A DNA stretch of 64,000 nucleotides. It comes from Salvelinus alpinus. Its lineage: Eukaryota; Chordata; Actinopteri; Salmoniformes; Salmonidae. Numbering within the stretch: position 1 is the stretch's first letter; each line of letters begins with the position of its first letter. The position numbers and the translations under genes were made by a program. The DNA lies in contig NC_092096.1 of the NCBI RefSeq assembly GCF_045679555.1, forward strand, positions 22,661,211 to 22,725,210, given 5' to 3'. The notes beneath the pieces are model-generated. The model saw nothing but the letters and a program-made list of their open reading frames with translations, ran no database searches and was not told where the DNA came from. Of the stretch, positions 22,385 through 35,701 are shown piece after piece.

Positions 22385-24356
22385 TTTATTGACTCGTCAA
22401 CAATCGAAACAAAACATTCACAAATACAATTATCAATTCAGCGATCGCCTAAAAACCATTTGCTGCACAGCAAGGATTCAAGTCCAAGGGAGATGACTTT
22501 TCCAACTTAAGGTGACTAATGACATCATGCGGAGAAGAGGTGTAATAAAATTAGGACAGGCACAGATTTAGGCATTTCCTTGATGGGGAGTACGGAATCA
22601 TGAGTTTTCATTAACATTTTAAACTACCCCCTTGGCAACGATCAATAAATACAATTTTGTTCCACAAGGCAGATTTTAATGGCATTGAATTCAAGGTGCC
22701 ATAATATTTGGCGTTAAACCACGTCCCCAGCTCAGCATATAATCTGAACTGTGTTGATTATCTGACCCTGGCACTCTGTCTGCATACATTGAGCCTTAAC
22801 AGCAGAATACTGTTCAGATTCAGCCCCCAAGTACAACATACATGAACTCTAAGTCATCCATAAATACAGCAGCATAAATACATATTCCCACATTATTGCT
22901 GCTTTAACTATTTGTCCAATGATTGCTTGACAATGGAGCAGTTCAATGTGTTTGGAAAGGGCACAGAATGAAAAGATTCAGCAATGCATTGTTGACTGAT
23001 CTGACAAGTGATGCATATGTTATCTTTAATGTGAGGGGAAATTATAGAGAAGGAGAAATGATCCCAAATGGGAGTCATTTTTAGATGGTCAGTATGTTTG
23101 GATCAAGCTAAACCATTACTCATGTTTCCTTCTCCTTTCTAGGTTGTGGTACTTCAATATCATTGAAACTTTGGGAAAGGCACTGAATCAGATCAATGTT
23201 AGTATTCTACTTAAAACAGATCCCCCAAAATCTGTTTATATTTATGTTCTACTAGCAAAGATGGAGTAAAAGTTGGAACAGAAATTGAAAATTTTATTTA
23301 AATAAAAACATTTTAAAGTCATTTAAGGAGCACCATATTCACAGTGATGGGATGATTTAGTTTACAAATGGACTTACCACAAGCATACTAAAGTGACTGA
23401 TACAGTTCAGAATGAATGGAGACCAGGTGTTTTGACTCTTACCCATCTTCCATTGATATTATGTTTCTACTATGGTGGATATAAGTCCCTTGGTCAAAAA
23501 TAGTGCACTACAGAGAGAATAGGGTGCAATTTGGGACACTGATACAGATAACTATCACAGAGAACTATATCAGAGATAATTGTTCCAAATACCTGTATGT
23601 ATATCCGAGATACCTGAATGCATATCAGATAAGTGTTAAATGGGTATTAGGTGAAAGGGAATGGGTCTATTAGAGACCCAACTACAGTAGCATCAGTCTG
23701 TTCTTCACACATAAACTATTAAAATCAGACACTATCTGTTAATAATAAGCCTTGAATAGGGAAAAGTGCTGACGACAACCTCCGTCGAAGTCTGGCATGA
23801 GGGTGGTACCAATATTACCTTCCCCTTGTCACACAAAAACATGCCAACTGGTGTAACTTTCCTAATTGTATGTAGAGAGAAAATAAATGTGAGAGAAATG
23901 CCAAACAGGATGTCTCGTGAAAATACATACAAATAAACGTCCTTCAAATAAATAATCATTCCTCTGAAATGTCTTTCTTATTAAAGTCATGAAGGCCAAT
24001 ATAAAATGAGGAAGTAGTGAGGGTCGTCGTGAATCTGAAAGCCGTGGAGCAAATGATTTCTGGGTCTGCAATGGGTCTGTAGGCAGGCGGATTGAGAGGC
24101 TAGAGGCGTGTGTGTGTGAGACGGGGGAGAGACGTAGACGGGGGAATGGGGCGGGGTCAAGAAACATTCCACTTGGATTCCCTTTAAAATCATCAGACGT
24201 CCAAACACAAAAAGAAAAAAGGCATCCCATTGTTTTTGGTTTTAAGGCGGGGCTACGTAGGCAGAGGGACCATCAACTCCTTCAAGGCGACCCCCTTAAA
24301 AATAAATCCTGTGTTCTCCGTCCGACATCTCCTCCCGTCCATCCATCCTCCCACCT
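22385..24356 (-). other. klhdc10: klhdc10 3' UTR (probable)
   Basis: Repeat-poor sequence directly downstream of the klhdc10 stop. AATAAA reads on the minus strand at 22385-22390 and would give a 3' UTR of about 2 kb. It would end about 0.5 kb from the proposed end of the convergent cax1 transcript. Confidence 0.45.
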
Positions 24357-27300
24357 TTATTTCAAGCGCTCGATGAGTTCCTGTGTGAGGCCCAGGTGGA
24401 GGAGCTGCATGGTGGGCAACTGAGCCAGCTGGGGGTGGGCCTTGAGCAGACGCTCCCAGCACAGCTCCAGCAGGCTGGGCACCACCAGCCAGATCTTAAA
24501 CAGGGAGCCAGTCCGCTTGTTCTCGTGGATGTTCACCACACCACCGTGGATGTACATGCAGCCAGCCTGACCGGAGAGAAGATCACAATCAGAAACCTTT
24601 ATCGCCATGCAAGTCAGTCGCACAGAGAGAGTGAGTGAAATATGAGCGGGATATTGAATTGTGGTTATTGATTTAGGATGATCCTGTGTTTTTGTTTTGG
24701 CAGTGTAAGAATATACTGACTAATCGTGCCAATAAAGCTAGTTGGATTGGAAACAAATGGGCTTAGGCCAGAAAGATGAAGGGACTTACAAATGAGTTCT
24801 GAAATGAGGTAGAGAGGGGGAAGGAGACATAGCACCTTATTAAAGGAACATCATCAAGTGACACTTTGCTTCTTGAAAGTCCAATATCTTTGAAGTTTGA
24901 CTGCTGACATGCAAAACATTTTGGGACTGTATCAACATTGGTAGTTTTTGAGTGGCGTTTCCTTTTAAGTCTACTATGCTAGATCTTGAAACCAGCTAAA
25001 TGCATATAAACTGAATGGGACACTATAACAGTTCTACATCAACTACTACATAATAAACAGCTGAGGTTTCCTCTGGTGTAGTGCCCTACTGACCGGGGTC
25101 ACAGCAGCACAGTGGAAATAGGCTGGCTCAGGCATCACTGCTGGGAGCTTGGTCCACTGGAACGTCTGCAGGTTGATCTTCCACAGATCAGCCACTATGA
25201 CTTCACCGTTGTAACCTCCGCATAGAAACACATCTGAGAAACACAACATCATGGGTTAGACTGAGACCAGTTAGAATATATTGATGGGATGACGAAAATG
25301 ACCTCTTTTTTTTTCAAACCCTATTTGAGACTTCATTGAATGGAACTGTTGAATGAGATGCGGAGGCAGACAGAAGCAGACTAATGAAGACTTCTGAAAG
25401 TGGCTCTGATAAAACCACCACCGTTAAAACAACCACCAACTCTCAAATGATTGGCATCTTACCATTCAAACAATGAATCCTGATCTAGGATTTCTTTTTA
25501 AACATTTTTTCTCAAATGTAAAATCTTTAGCCGAAAGTGTAAATGCATGTGGTTGTTGGAAAAATACCAGTATCGGTTTGATGGGCACCGATGAAAGTAC
25601 ACTTTCTAAATGACTGTCCTTTTAGGTTAAGTGGTCCGGAGTGGGCAACGATACCACTACACCTCCTGTACAAACATTGTAATACTACTGCTATGGAATA
25701 AAATGAGAAGAATCTCACCGTTCCGTATCTGCACACAGCTGTGACATCTCCTGGGAGCAGGGTACCCTGTCAAAACCCAAAGCAATTGGATGAGTAGTGA
25801 TATGTGAAGAAAAATACCCATAGACAGCACATTCGTTTTCTATTAAAACATCAAACACAAACCTATTTTATCATGAGGCTTGGTTGAGATCTCCTCCCAG
25901 GAGTTTGTCTCCAGGTTGTATGCATGTATCTGGTACAAAAAAAATAGGAAATGAGTTCACCTCCAACACACACAAACATAACCCGGCCACATAACCCAGC
26001 CTCATAACCCAGCCTCATAACCCAGCCTCATAACCCAGCCTCATAACCCAGCCTCACTCAGTGACAGAAGTCGCTGCTTCCTCGATCTTTATGGCTTTAC
26101 AGCACTAAAAATAGCCTGAAAACCACCAAGTGACCAAATGACCCAGATTAGCTGTCTGTTTGCCTAGTCAGACTCACTACCATCACAGGTTTACGATCAT
26201 TCTTCTGACCTTCCTTGAAGTTATCACAGATCTGAATTGGATGGATAGGTGAAAGTGATTGGAACAGGGCCACAAACTACCACAGGTTTATGTTGATGAC
26301 AGATTGGTGTACTACCTTGTCCAGAGGATAGGAGGTCCAGGAGGTCCCTCCTCCCAGGATGTATATCCTCTGACGGTCGTGTGCTATTTCATGTCTGTAC
26401 CTGTGACACAAACAGACGTGACTCATTACTTATGAGGCCCTCTGCTCCTCTAGGAGCTGAAAAGAATAAGTCAGGTCATGCTACCCAGTGACTGGGGTGT
26501 ATTCACTAGACACCAAACAGAAGGAATTGGACTGAAACAGGGAGGGACAATGACATGATCCGGTGGGACCGATTAAGGCGTGATGCTCACCGTTCCTCAG
26601 GCAGGTCGTCTGGTGGGTTGTTGGGTTTGAGGTGGATCCACTCTCTGGTGTTCAGGTCCAGTCTGTGCAGGTCTGTGCTGTAGATGTAGCCCGTCGTTCC
26701 CCCAAACACATACAGGAAGCTGTTAATGATGGCCATCGCCTTGGGGAGAGAGAAACAAAATGGCTACCAAATCAAACTTCAATGGAAATCAACAACAATA
26801 AATATTTTTATTTGCAAGGATTGCCTATATCTACTTTTGCTATATAATATGCTCCCCTGGGATTCTTTAATGCCTCTACCTATCCCTGTGGACATTTGTC
26901 TACCATGAATTCTAGTTAAGTCAATCAGATTTTATTCAAATTTTACAAATGCATGTCAAAGCGCATAAGAGCTTTCTAATCTAATGTTCATTACCTCCAA
27001 CTCAATACCAGTGTCTACAAGTGAAAACAGTGCATTTCTACATTTTGTAGAACTAAATATGACGTTAAAAAGTTCTATCCAATGACATCATCAAAAGTTA
27101 AAACATTTTGAAAAACTGTGATTTTCAAACACTATGAGATTCACGGCGACGTGGGCAGCAAGAAAAAAACCTCCCTCTGGCTAGAAACGCGTTGCAGGCT
27201 TTGAAAATCCCTTGTTTCACTTTTAATCCTACCCTGTGATGTCACAGAGAAGCAGTTTTTTCAGGACCCTTCTTGTGTTTTTAACTACAGATCACAGAAA

Positions 27301-30300
27301 GGTGCTGTTTTCACATACAGTGACTTGAACTTTACACATTTTGTTATGTTACAGCCTTATTATAAAATGTATTAAGTATTCAGACCCTTTGCTATGAGAC
27401 TCCAAATTGAGCTCAGGTGCATCCTGTTTCCATTGATCATCCTTGAGAAGTTTCTACAACTTGATTGGAGTCCACCTGGGGCCAATTCAATTGATTGGAC
27501 ATGATTTAGAAAGGCACACGCCTGTCTATATAAGGCCCCACAGTTGACAGTGCATGTCAGAGCAAATACCAAGCCATGAGGTCGAAGGAATTGTCCGTAG
27601 AGCTCCGAAACAGGATTGTGTTAAGGCACAGATCTGGGAAAGGGTACCAAAACATTTCTCCAGCATTCAAGGTCCCCAAGAAAACAGTGGCCTCCATCAT
27701 TCTTAAATGGAAGAAGTTTGGAACCACCAAGACTCTTCCTAGAGCTGGCTGCCCAGCCAAACTGAGCAATTGGGGGAGAAGGGTCTTGGTCAGGGAGGTG
27801 GCCAAGAACCAGATGGTCACTCTGACAGAGCTCCAGATTTCCTCTGTGGAGATGGGAGAAACTTCCAGAAGGACAACCATCTCTGCAGCACTCCACCAAT
27901 TAGGCCTTTATGGTAGAGTGGCCAGACGGAAGCCACTCCTCAGTAAAAAGGCACATGACAGCCACTTGGAGTTTGCCAAAAGGCACCCAAAGACTCTCAG
28001 ACCATGAGAAACAAGATTCTCTGGTCTGATGAAACCAAGATTGAACTGTTTGGCCTGAATGTCAAGCGCCACGTCTAGAGGAAACCTGGCACCATCCTTA
28101 CGGTGAAGCATGGTGGTGGCAGAATCATGCTGTGAAGATGTTTTTCAGCGGCAGGGACTGGGAGACTAGTCAGGATGGAGGCAAAGATGAACGGAGAAAA
28201 GTAGAGAGATCCTTGATGAAAACCTGCTCCAGAGTGCTCAGGACCTCAGACTGGGGCGAAGGTTCACCTTCTAACAGGACAACAACCCTAAGCACACAGC
28301 CAACACAATGCAGGAGTGGCTTCAGGACAAGTCTCTGAATGTCCTTGAGTGGCCCAGCCAGAGCTCTGACTTGTACCCGATCGATCATCTCTGGAGACCT
28401 GAAAATAGCTGTGCAGCGACACTCCCCATCTAACCTGACCGAGTTTGAGAGGATCTACAGAGAATGGGAGAAACTCCCCAAATACAGGTTTGCCAAGCTT
28501 GCAGCGTCATACCCAAGAAGACTCGAGGCTATAATCGCTACCAAAGGTGCTTCAACAAAGTACTGAGTAAAGGGTCTGAATACTTACGTAAATGTGATAT
28601 CATTTTTTTTAAGCAAACTTTTTTTTTTAAGTTTCTGCTTTGTCGTTATGGGGTATTGTGTGTAGATTGATGAGAGTAAAATATTTTTTAAATCCATTTT
28701 AGAATAAGGCTGTAACCTAACAAAATGTGGAAAAAGTCAAGGTGTCTGAATACACTGATATGGTACTGGAGATAATGAATGAGGTTGAAAAGTGGCGGAA
28801 GTGCCCTTTAACAGGAAACGGAGTGTAGGCCTAAACCTCAGAAGAGTCCAGAGCAAGCCAAGGAGGCAGTGGCAGACAGAACCAGTAGAGAAGATAATCA
28901 GAGGTGAGCCAGTAATGCCAGATTTGATTGGCCTACCTGTCCGTAGATTCGGTTGGGCTTCTTCCCTCGGCAGTTGAGCAGCGACCACCGCTTGTACTTG
29001 ACGTTGCAGACGTGGACGTCATTCCCGTTGTTTTCCCCAAAGGGAATCCCAGTGCCACCAAACACCAGCAGATTGTTTCCATGTAAAACAGCTGAGGGAC
29101 ACAATACTGAGGGTTTAAGCTGGGTCGTGTTCATTAGGGCACACAGTAGCAAAACCTTAAGACATTTTGCAACAGAAAACAAAGTGTTTCTTACTGGACT
29201 TATTTTACAAGCATTTCGCTACACCCAAAATAACATTAGCTAAATATGTTTTCAACCAATAAAATTAGATTTGAAGTCCCTCCCATTGTCATGGCTACTG
29301 GACACATACCCAGCGGTCTGACAGCAGGTGGGATTGTCCATCTGGAGGCTTTTCACCAAATCACTAAACTTGATAATCCATTGTCTTCTGAGGTCATAAT
29401 ATCATGGGATGACGAGGTAAAACCGAAAAATCATCCACAGACCAATTATTTATCAAACAGTCCATTTGATGTTAATGAGGTGTAGAAATGCTCTTTCGTG
29501 ATTTAATACATCAATGAGTTAGCTAAATCATATTTTACTAACCAAAACTCGTCACAAGTGACTGGGTTCTAAATCAGTTTAACCCCCACCAGCATCTCAT
29601 TGGCAGTGCTTGTTCATTCAAGCATTCTTTCATACAATCACAACTGGTTTGATTTAATTAAACATTTTAGATGTGGAGAATTCTAGGATATTTAATTTTA
29701 CCCTCTTGATAAGAAGTGACCATACTGTATTAAGTTGTTATTGATGGATTACATGCATTGGAAATGAAAAAGTAAATACTGCAACCTGAGTTTTCCATTC
29801 ATAAATGTCCAGGGTAAATTACTACAGTAGATGGGCCCTGGTATTTCATTTGTACTGAATGACTGTCAAATCTGTGCTAAGTCTGCTCAATGAGCTACAT
29901 TTATACTCCAGATCAGTGGCGATTTTAGCATGTAAATCTTGGTGGGGCAAATTAAAACAAAACAAGTTTTTATATGCATGCCAGCAAAGCCACTACACAA
30001 CACCAACTGAGCCACACGGGACTCCTGAACATAATACCCTTCAGTACCCCTGAACATAATACCCTTCAGTACCCCTGAACATAATACCCTTCAGTACCCC
30101 TGAACATAATACCCTTCAGTACCCCTGAACATAATACCCTTCAGTACCCCTGAACATAATACCCTTCAGTACCCCTGAACATAATACCCTTCAGTACCCC
30201 TGAACATAATACCCTTCAGTACCCCTGAACATAATACCCTTCAGTACCCCTGAACATAATACCCTTCAGTACCCCTGAACATAATACCCTTCAGTACCAC

Positions 30301-33300
30301 TGAACATAATACCCTTCAGTACCCCTGAACAATAATACCCTTCGGTACCCCTGAACATAATACCCTTCAGTACCCCTGAACATAATACCCTTCGGTACCT
30401 GAAGATACTACATCAAGGGACACCGTAGGCTAAAAGATCATTTTCACTGTAGTGTCCCTTTAAATTCCATACCTGAAAAAAACAATCCTACTGGTTCCCT
30501 TACCTGACATGGAGGCCAGCTCGGTGGGCATGTAGCCCTCTGTACGGATCTGCTGCCAGGTGCCCGTGGCAAAGTGGTACCTCCACAGCTCCCTGAACAG
30601 CGGGTAGTCCTCGTTCTCCTGGCCGCCCGACTCATCATAGTCCGGATTGTACCCCCCGAACACGTACAGGTTGGTGTTGTCTGCCACGCAGCGATGCCCG
30701 CTCCGAGCTGGGGGCATATGGAGACCTGTGGGGTGGTACAGAGTGGTAGAGGTATTAGGAGGAGGATGACAGTAAGGGACAAGGTGGAGAGAGATGTTAA
30801 GCTACAGCGGGCTACAACTACAGGAATCACACATAGCCTAGTTGGCCATCCTTCATCAGTCCTGTGTTAATCTTCATGGGTTCACATCATGCTGCCATGA
30901 TAATAAAAGTTGATCAAAAAATATAAACTGTTCTAACTAGAAGATGTAAACAGGACAGCTTGACTAGTTGATAGAGCTGCAAGATTCTGGTAAACTTACC
31001 AAAAAATAGAAAAACAAGGAAAATGTTCCCTTGTGGGGACATTTCCCAGATCCCCAAAAAGGCAAAGGATATTTTAGGCTTAGCTTAAGGGTTATAATCA
31101 GGGTTAGGAAAATAGTATTTTTGATGGGAATAAATGTTTGGTCCCCACAGGGATAGAAAAACAAAGTGTGTGTGTGGATTCACTGAAAACAAAACGGCTC
31201 AGACTTAGGAACACAACATTCAAAAGGTCCCACCGATGGGGCGCTCTTTTCCACAGTGACTGTCCACCAAGAGAGATCACAAGAGCCCTGCCACCTTCAC
31301 CTTTCAGCTGCATGACTTTCCTCTCTGCAGTAAAAACACAGAGCTCACCACAAATAGCCTAATTCCTAGGCTGGGCATTTGGTCCATAACCTGCAACACT
31401 GCAGCTGATACCAGTGTTCCCAGCCAACATAATGAAAAAAGTTCAATTCTCATTTGGATGCATCAATTAAGTAGCCAGCCACATAAGGATTAGGGCGAGT
31501 AGTCAGCTATTAGACTGGCAGCTGGCACGTAGAGAACACGCCGATTCTTACATTCTAATCATTTACCAGACGCTCTTATCCAGAGACATTTACAGTAGTG
31601 AGTGGATACATTTTCGTATATTTGTAAGTACTGATCCCCCATGGGAATCGAACCCACAACCCTGGCGTTGCAAGCGCCATGCTCTACTGACTGAGCTGAT
31701 AGTCAGAGAGAATCAACAAAATGGGTGGGTGCTGGAAGGTGACAAAAAGACACTAACATAAGGCGAATGTGATTTTCATGGCCCGGTGACCCGGGTGGGT
31801 GGAGAGTTCACTTAATGATCAATGAAATGGTCTAAAATGGAAGGGTCTGCCCATCCGGGGCACCGGGCCATGCAAAACGAACTCGCCCAGACACACTCAC
31901 ACCCAACCTAGAGGCCATACTAATTTTCTTAGGGCCCGTCACCACAATCAGAGTCGGCAGTCGGTCAGTAACACACACATCAACCACTTGTTTCTTAAAC
32001 ATCAGCAGCAGAGCAAGGGGTCCCTAATGACTCAAGGGGGTCAAAATGGCCTCTTCTAACATAGCACCATGATGATGCTGTGATGAGATGCAGATCCTGG
32101 GTTAGGCTAACAGAACCCAGGACATTGTTTACAGGGTAGACATTTTTCAGAGACCGTGGGTTGCAGTGTGAACTACAGAGGGCAAGCTATCCAAAACATG
32201 TTTACCATGTCCAACAGCATAGCGAGAGTCCGTGCTAAACAGAATAACCCGTTTCTGCAGCAAACTGTGTACAAGAGAAAGAAACACTCATTCCAGAGAC
32301 CTAGAATGTTACTGGTTTGTTTATAACAGGGTGTTGGGCCACCACAACAGCTTCAATGCGCTTTAGCATAGATCCTACAAGTGTCTGGAACTCTATTGGA
32401 GGGATGCGACACCATTCTTCCACAAGAAATTCCCTAATTTTGTGTTTTGTTGATGGTGGTGGAAAATACCATCTTAAGCACCGCTCCAGAATCTCCCATA
32501 AGTGTTCAATTAGGTTGAGATCTGACAGACACACACACCACCCTTTAAACCCCCTATGCTCCTTTGAGACCCCTCTTTCTCTTCTTCTAGCCATGCATGG
32601 TAGTCAAAATAATTGGAATTTCTATACATGACCCTATGCATGATGGGATGTTAATTCCTTAATTAACTCTGCAACTCCACCTGTGTGGAATCACCTGCTT
32701 TCAATATACTTTATATCCCTCATTGACTCAAGTGTTTGGTTTATTCTGTCAGGTACTTGTCCATTCACACCATATGTGAAACACTGATACTCTCAGCGCC
32801 AGGCTTGAGACCGAGATAAAGCTTTACCACGCCAAAACGACACTCAACTAACAAGCTAAAAGACGAGATAAGAAATGGGTTGAGCACAGGTCATTCTTCA
32901 TCTTCAGTCTCAATGTAGGGCAGGCATAATCAAATCCACTCTACTAGAATCCAAAAATGCTATACTTTAATGAAGTACAGGACCTAGGCTACCTTAGGTC
33001 AAGGGAAAGGGAAAACCTAGTCAGTTGCACAACTGAATGCATTCAACCGAAATGTGTCTTCTGCATTTAAACCAACACATCTATTCTAGGTTTGAGAACA
33101 TTCCACCATTCAATGCCACTTTCACATAGCACGAACCGAGTGGGGATGGTGATGCAGTTGTATAATGCAGTATAATGGACCAGGCATGTGTTTTGTCCAT
33201 CAGCAGACAGACAGTGCCAAGCTCAAGAGGCTGGCTCGCACCCAAGCTCTGCTACCAAATCCCACTGTCACTGTCCATTGGCCCAGTTCCTGTCACACTG

Positions 33301-35701
33301 TTGTTATCCCAGGCCCTAAACATCCCAATGCTTTCTGTTCTCCCAGGCCCTAAACATCCCCATGCATTCTGTTCTCCCAGGCCCTAAACATCCCCATGCA
33401 TTCTGGCACTCATGTCCTCTCTATGTTGCTAGGTGGCTTTTTTCAATGTCACTCAATGTCCACATATTGAAAGAAACATACATAAGCTTATCTGGACATA
33501 CGATCTATAAGTGTTTCTGTGTCTGTACAGTAGCACATTTCACCAGCCGCTGAAAACCAGCCTAGGATTACATCTGCTCAGTGATCATGAGTTACAGAGA
33601 AGAGTGCATGTACATTGGCATGCATGTAGCCTAGCCTCTTTCCACAGCATGTGGCCTATCCTCTTTCTACTGCATGTAGCCTAGCCTCGTTCTACAGCAT
33701 GTAGCCTAGCCTCGTTCTACAGCATGTAGCCTAGCCTCTTTCTACAGCATGTAGCCTAGCCTCGTTCTACAGCATGTAGCCTAGCCTCGTTCTACAGCAT
33801 GTAGCCTAGCCTCTTTCTACAGCATGTAGCCTATCCTCTTTCTACAGCATGCAGCCTATCCTCTTTCTACAGCATGCAGCCTATCCTCTTTCTACAGCAT
33901 GCAGCCTATCCTCTTTCTACAGCATGCAGCCTATCCTCTTTCTACAGCATGCAGCCTATCCTCTTTCTACAGCATGCAGCCTATCCTCTTTCTACAACAT
34001 GCAGCCTATCCTCTTTCTACAGCATGCAGCCTATCCTCTTTCTACAGCATGCAGCCTATCCTCTTTCTACAGCATGCAGCCTATCCTCTTTCTACAGCAT
34101 GTATTCTCATTAGCACATGTCCTTCGTGCACACACTCAACATAATTTTAGAAGAAGGAAGGCATTGCCTAGATATTGCACAACAGCTAAATAGTAGGCCA
34201 CACACAACTATACCTACAGAGAGCAATAGTAATGGCGTCTTTTTGTAGGCACTAACTCCGCCATGGCTCATTAGCCAAAGCCTATGGGGAATTTATATTG
34301 ATAAACAGAGAAAATAAGGTCTGTGGTAAACACAGGCTTAGGAGATCTTATACGTTTTGTGATAATCTTCATTAGCTAATGTCACTTTAAGCATTTATTT
34401 AATCAAAACAAGCACATAGTCTTCATAATTCATAAAAGTCCTGTTAATTGACTGATATTATCTCATAGGGGGGAAAAAAACATAAGATCTCCTAAGCCTG
34501 TGTTAACCTCAGACCTTATTTTCAGTGTTTATTCCAAAACCCCATTCTTTCCCACCATAGGAATTGCTGAACGAACCAGATGTAACTGATTTCCTGTATT
34601 TAGGACTACAAGCTGGCGAGCTCTATGTTACTATGAACAAGGGTTGCCGCCAGCTGGCTAACAACTGTTGGACTATGGACCACAGTACCTGGGGCTCCGG
34701 ATGCAGTCCTTGATGTAACAAACACAAATCCATCCGGCATCACTATATATGTGATTATTAAACAGCATTCGATTATATTCCTGTGTATTGCCAACAATAG
34801 AAGGCATAATGCCTGAGGACCAAAATCAATTTCTCATCTTGGTGGTTTGGAGTCAGTGTCGAGGTCATTCGCATACTGTAAATCAATCAATACCGTGGTC
34901 AATAGCTTCAGTTAAATGTATGAATCACGTTCTACTAAACAGATTTTTTTTGCAAGGATGGAGGATCACCTGGAGTTGAGCATTTCTGCAGCTGAGTCGA
35001 CCACCAACCATCTTTCCATAATCATAATGATGTCAGTCTAGCGAACGTTATGCATCAAGCATTTGTATAGCCAACAGCTGACCCAGAATCTGGCCTTATT
35101 AATGAACGTCTCCTGTAAAGACAGATTCTGGTTCAGCCAACAACATGAAGCGCAAAAAACTGACATATGTGAAATAACGTTAGCTAGAATTAACGTTAGT
35201 CAGCTAAAACATTTGCAATCCAGCTAATAACGTTAGTAGATTAGGCTAATATGAGATTGTTTACGTTCATATTTTATTCTTAAACGGTGTTTCCATGGTT
35301 TATTGCTCTCTGACCAAACCAAAATAAACATAGATAGCTAATTACCTACCTAGGTAACGTTAGCTAGTTAGTGGTTCAGACAGAGGCTAACTAGTTAGCT
35401 ACCTAGGTCGCCGCTATTGTTACATTTGGTTAAACATCTTGCCTTTCAATGTCAATAGCACAAAAACCCAGTTATCCTCTGCAATCAAGATTAGCGGACT
35501 TTGTCAAAGATATTCATTGAATTGGTTTCATAACAGTAACGTTACCAGCGGACAGGTCTCTAGTAATATGGCTAACGTTAGCTAGCTGGATATGCTACAT
35601 GTTGTTTTTGACTGACCTGCTACTCTGACTGGAGGCCTCACTGTCAGTTTCTCGAATTTATTCAGTTGTTCCGAACTGCGATCGCCTTCTGCGGCCGACA
35701 T
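24357..35701 (-). CDS. klhdc10: Kelch domain-containing protein 10, 9 exons
   Basis: KLHDC10 is a kelch beta-propeller protein; from memory it is a CUL2 substrate receptor in C-degron recognition and regulates ASK1 through PP5. Minus-strand exons, 5' to 3': 35701-35617, 30725-30504, 29091-28937, 26739-26591, 26400-26316, 25929-25863, 25766-25719, 25233-25094, 24566-24357. All junctions are GT-AG and the frame is open (386 aa). Kelch blades: [111 protein letters not shown]. The C-terminus [13 protein letters not shown] matches human KLHDC10. The N-terminus ([19 protein letters not shown]) is shorter than in human; a basic segment I remember before the first kelch repeat is missing, and I found no exon for it in the 4.9-kb intron 1. 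Confidence 0.95.
24845..24990. repeat. Interspersed repeat; also the uninterrupted counterpart of the ERV insertion site
   Basis: Contains GACACTTTGCTTCTTGAAAG, TCCAATATCTT and GACATGCAAAACATTTTGGG. The same sequence flanks the ERV at 39731-39755 and 50885-50990, split at AGTC. Confidence 0.7.
25977..26054. repeat. 13-bp tandem repeat (CATAACCCAGCCT)
   Basis: About five copies, with drift at the left end, in klhdc10 intron 5. Confidence 0.9.
27318..28757 (+). mobile_element. Degenerate Tc1/mariner element in klhdc10 intron 3
   Basis: Ends pair as inverted repeats: left CACATTTTGTTATGTTACAG, right CTGTAACCTAACAAAATGTG. The left terminus has lost about 11 bases. The full-length layout (promoter-like TATAAGGCC, transposase, poly(A)-like tail) remains. 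Confidence 0.85.
27576..28566 (+). pseudogene. Tc1 transposase pseudogene
   Basis: Open from [15 protein letters not shown] to KRHPKTLRP (27576-28007), covering the HTH part. It then continues in other frames ([17 protein letters not shown] followed by a stop; [35 protein letters not shown]) to about 28566. Several frameshifts and at least one stop; the catalytic core is broken. Confidence 0.85.
29126..29275. repeat. MITE fragment (copy 3) next to a LINE 3' tail
   Basis: GGTCGTGTTCATTAGGGCAC and TTGCAACAGAAAAC (29126-29195) match the 9603 family. They are followed by GCATTTCGCTACACCC and CAATAAAATTAGATTTGA (29205-29275), a LINE 3' end like that at 18157. Confidence 0.7.
30024..30400. repeat. 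25-bp minisatellite in klhdc10 intron 2
   Basis: About 15 near-identical copies of a unit containing TGAACATAATACCCTTCAGT and ACCCC. It lies about 100 bases from the donor of klhdc10 exon 2. Confidence 0.95.
31545..31702 (-). mobile_element. tRNA-derived SINE with Ala-like (TGC) anticodon loop
   Basis: On the minus strand the head reads TAGAGCATGGCGCTTGCAAC and GGTTGTGGGTTCGATTCCCA, with A-box, TGC in the anticodon position and B-box. The far end has GGATAAGAGCGTCTGGTAAA, a tail seen again at 58653-58795. The acceptor stem is poor and the SINE tail is attached, so it is not a tRNA gene. Confidence 0.75.
31776..31870. repeat. Short inverted-repeat element
   Basis: CATGGCCCGGTG at the left is mirrored by CACCGGGCCATG at the right; noncoding between. 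Confidence 0.6.
32296..32765 (-). mobile_element. Tc1/mariner fragment in klhdc10 intron 1
   Basis: On the minus strand, the sequence before [19 protein letters not shown] and [19 protein letters not shown] is not transposase; that segment itself is the C-terminal transposase with the catalytic E. It is adjoined by what looks like element 5' noncoding sequence (32600-32765), so the central transposase is deleted. One expected proline of the PDLNP motif is lost. Confidence 0.7.
33307..33406. repeat. Three-copy, 33-35-bp tandem repeat
   Basis: CCAGGCCCTAAACATCCC plus ATGCATTCTG, repeated three times with small changes. Confidence 0.85.
33616..34101. repeat. 25-bp minisatellite in klhdc10 intron 1
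   Basis: About 19 copies of a unit containing AGCATG(T/C)AGCCTA and CCTC(T/G)TTCTAC. Two subtypes are blocked: GTAGCCTAGCCTCG on the left and GCAGCCTATCCTCT on the right. The period leaves remainder 1 on division by three, so the same peptide-like string appears in all three frames. Confidence 0.95.
34305..34530. repeat. Foldback MITE in klhdc10 intron 1
   Basis: GAAAATAAGGTCTGTGGTAA and CACAGGCTTAGGAGATCTTA on the left pair with TAAGATCTCCTAAGCCTGTG and TTAACCTCAGACCTTATTTTC on the right. Confidence 0.85.

Noticed and set aside
30024-30400. CRISPR-like look of the 25-bp array (also the 40- and 50-bp arrays)
   Set aside because: Units are directly abutting with no unique spacers, and the genome is eukaryotic.
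31631-31702. Possible tRNA-Ala gene on the minus strand
   Set aside because: A- and B-boxes and a TGC anticodon are present, but the acceptor stem does not pair well and the SINE tail continues from it; it is a SINE head.
33849-34193. Overlapping open frames of about 80-114 codons encoding [20 protein letters not shown] repeats
   Set aside because: Product of the 25-bp minisatellite. The same peptide appears in all three frames because 25 is not divisible by three; no gene.
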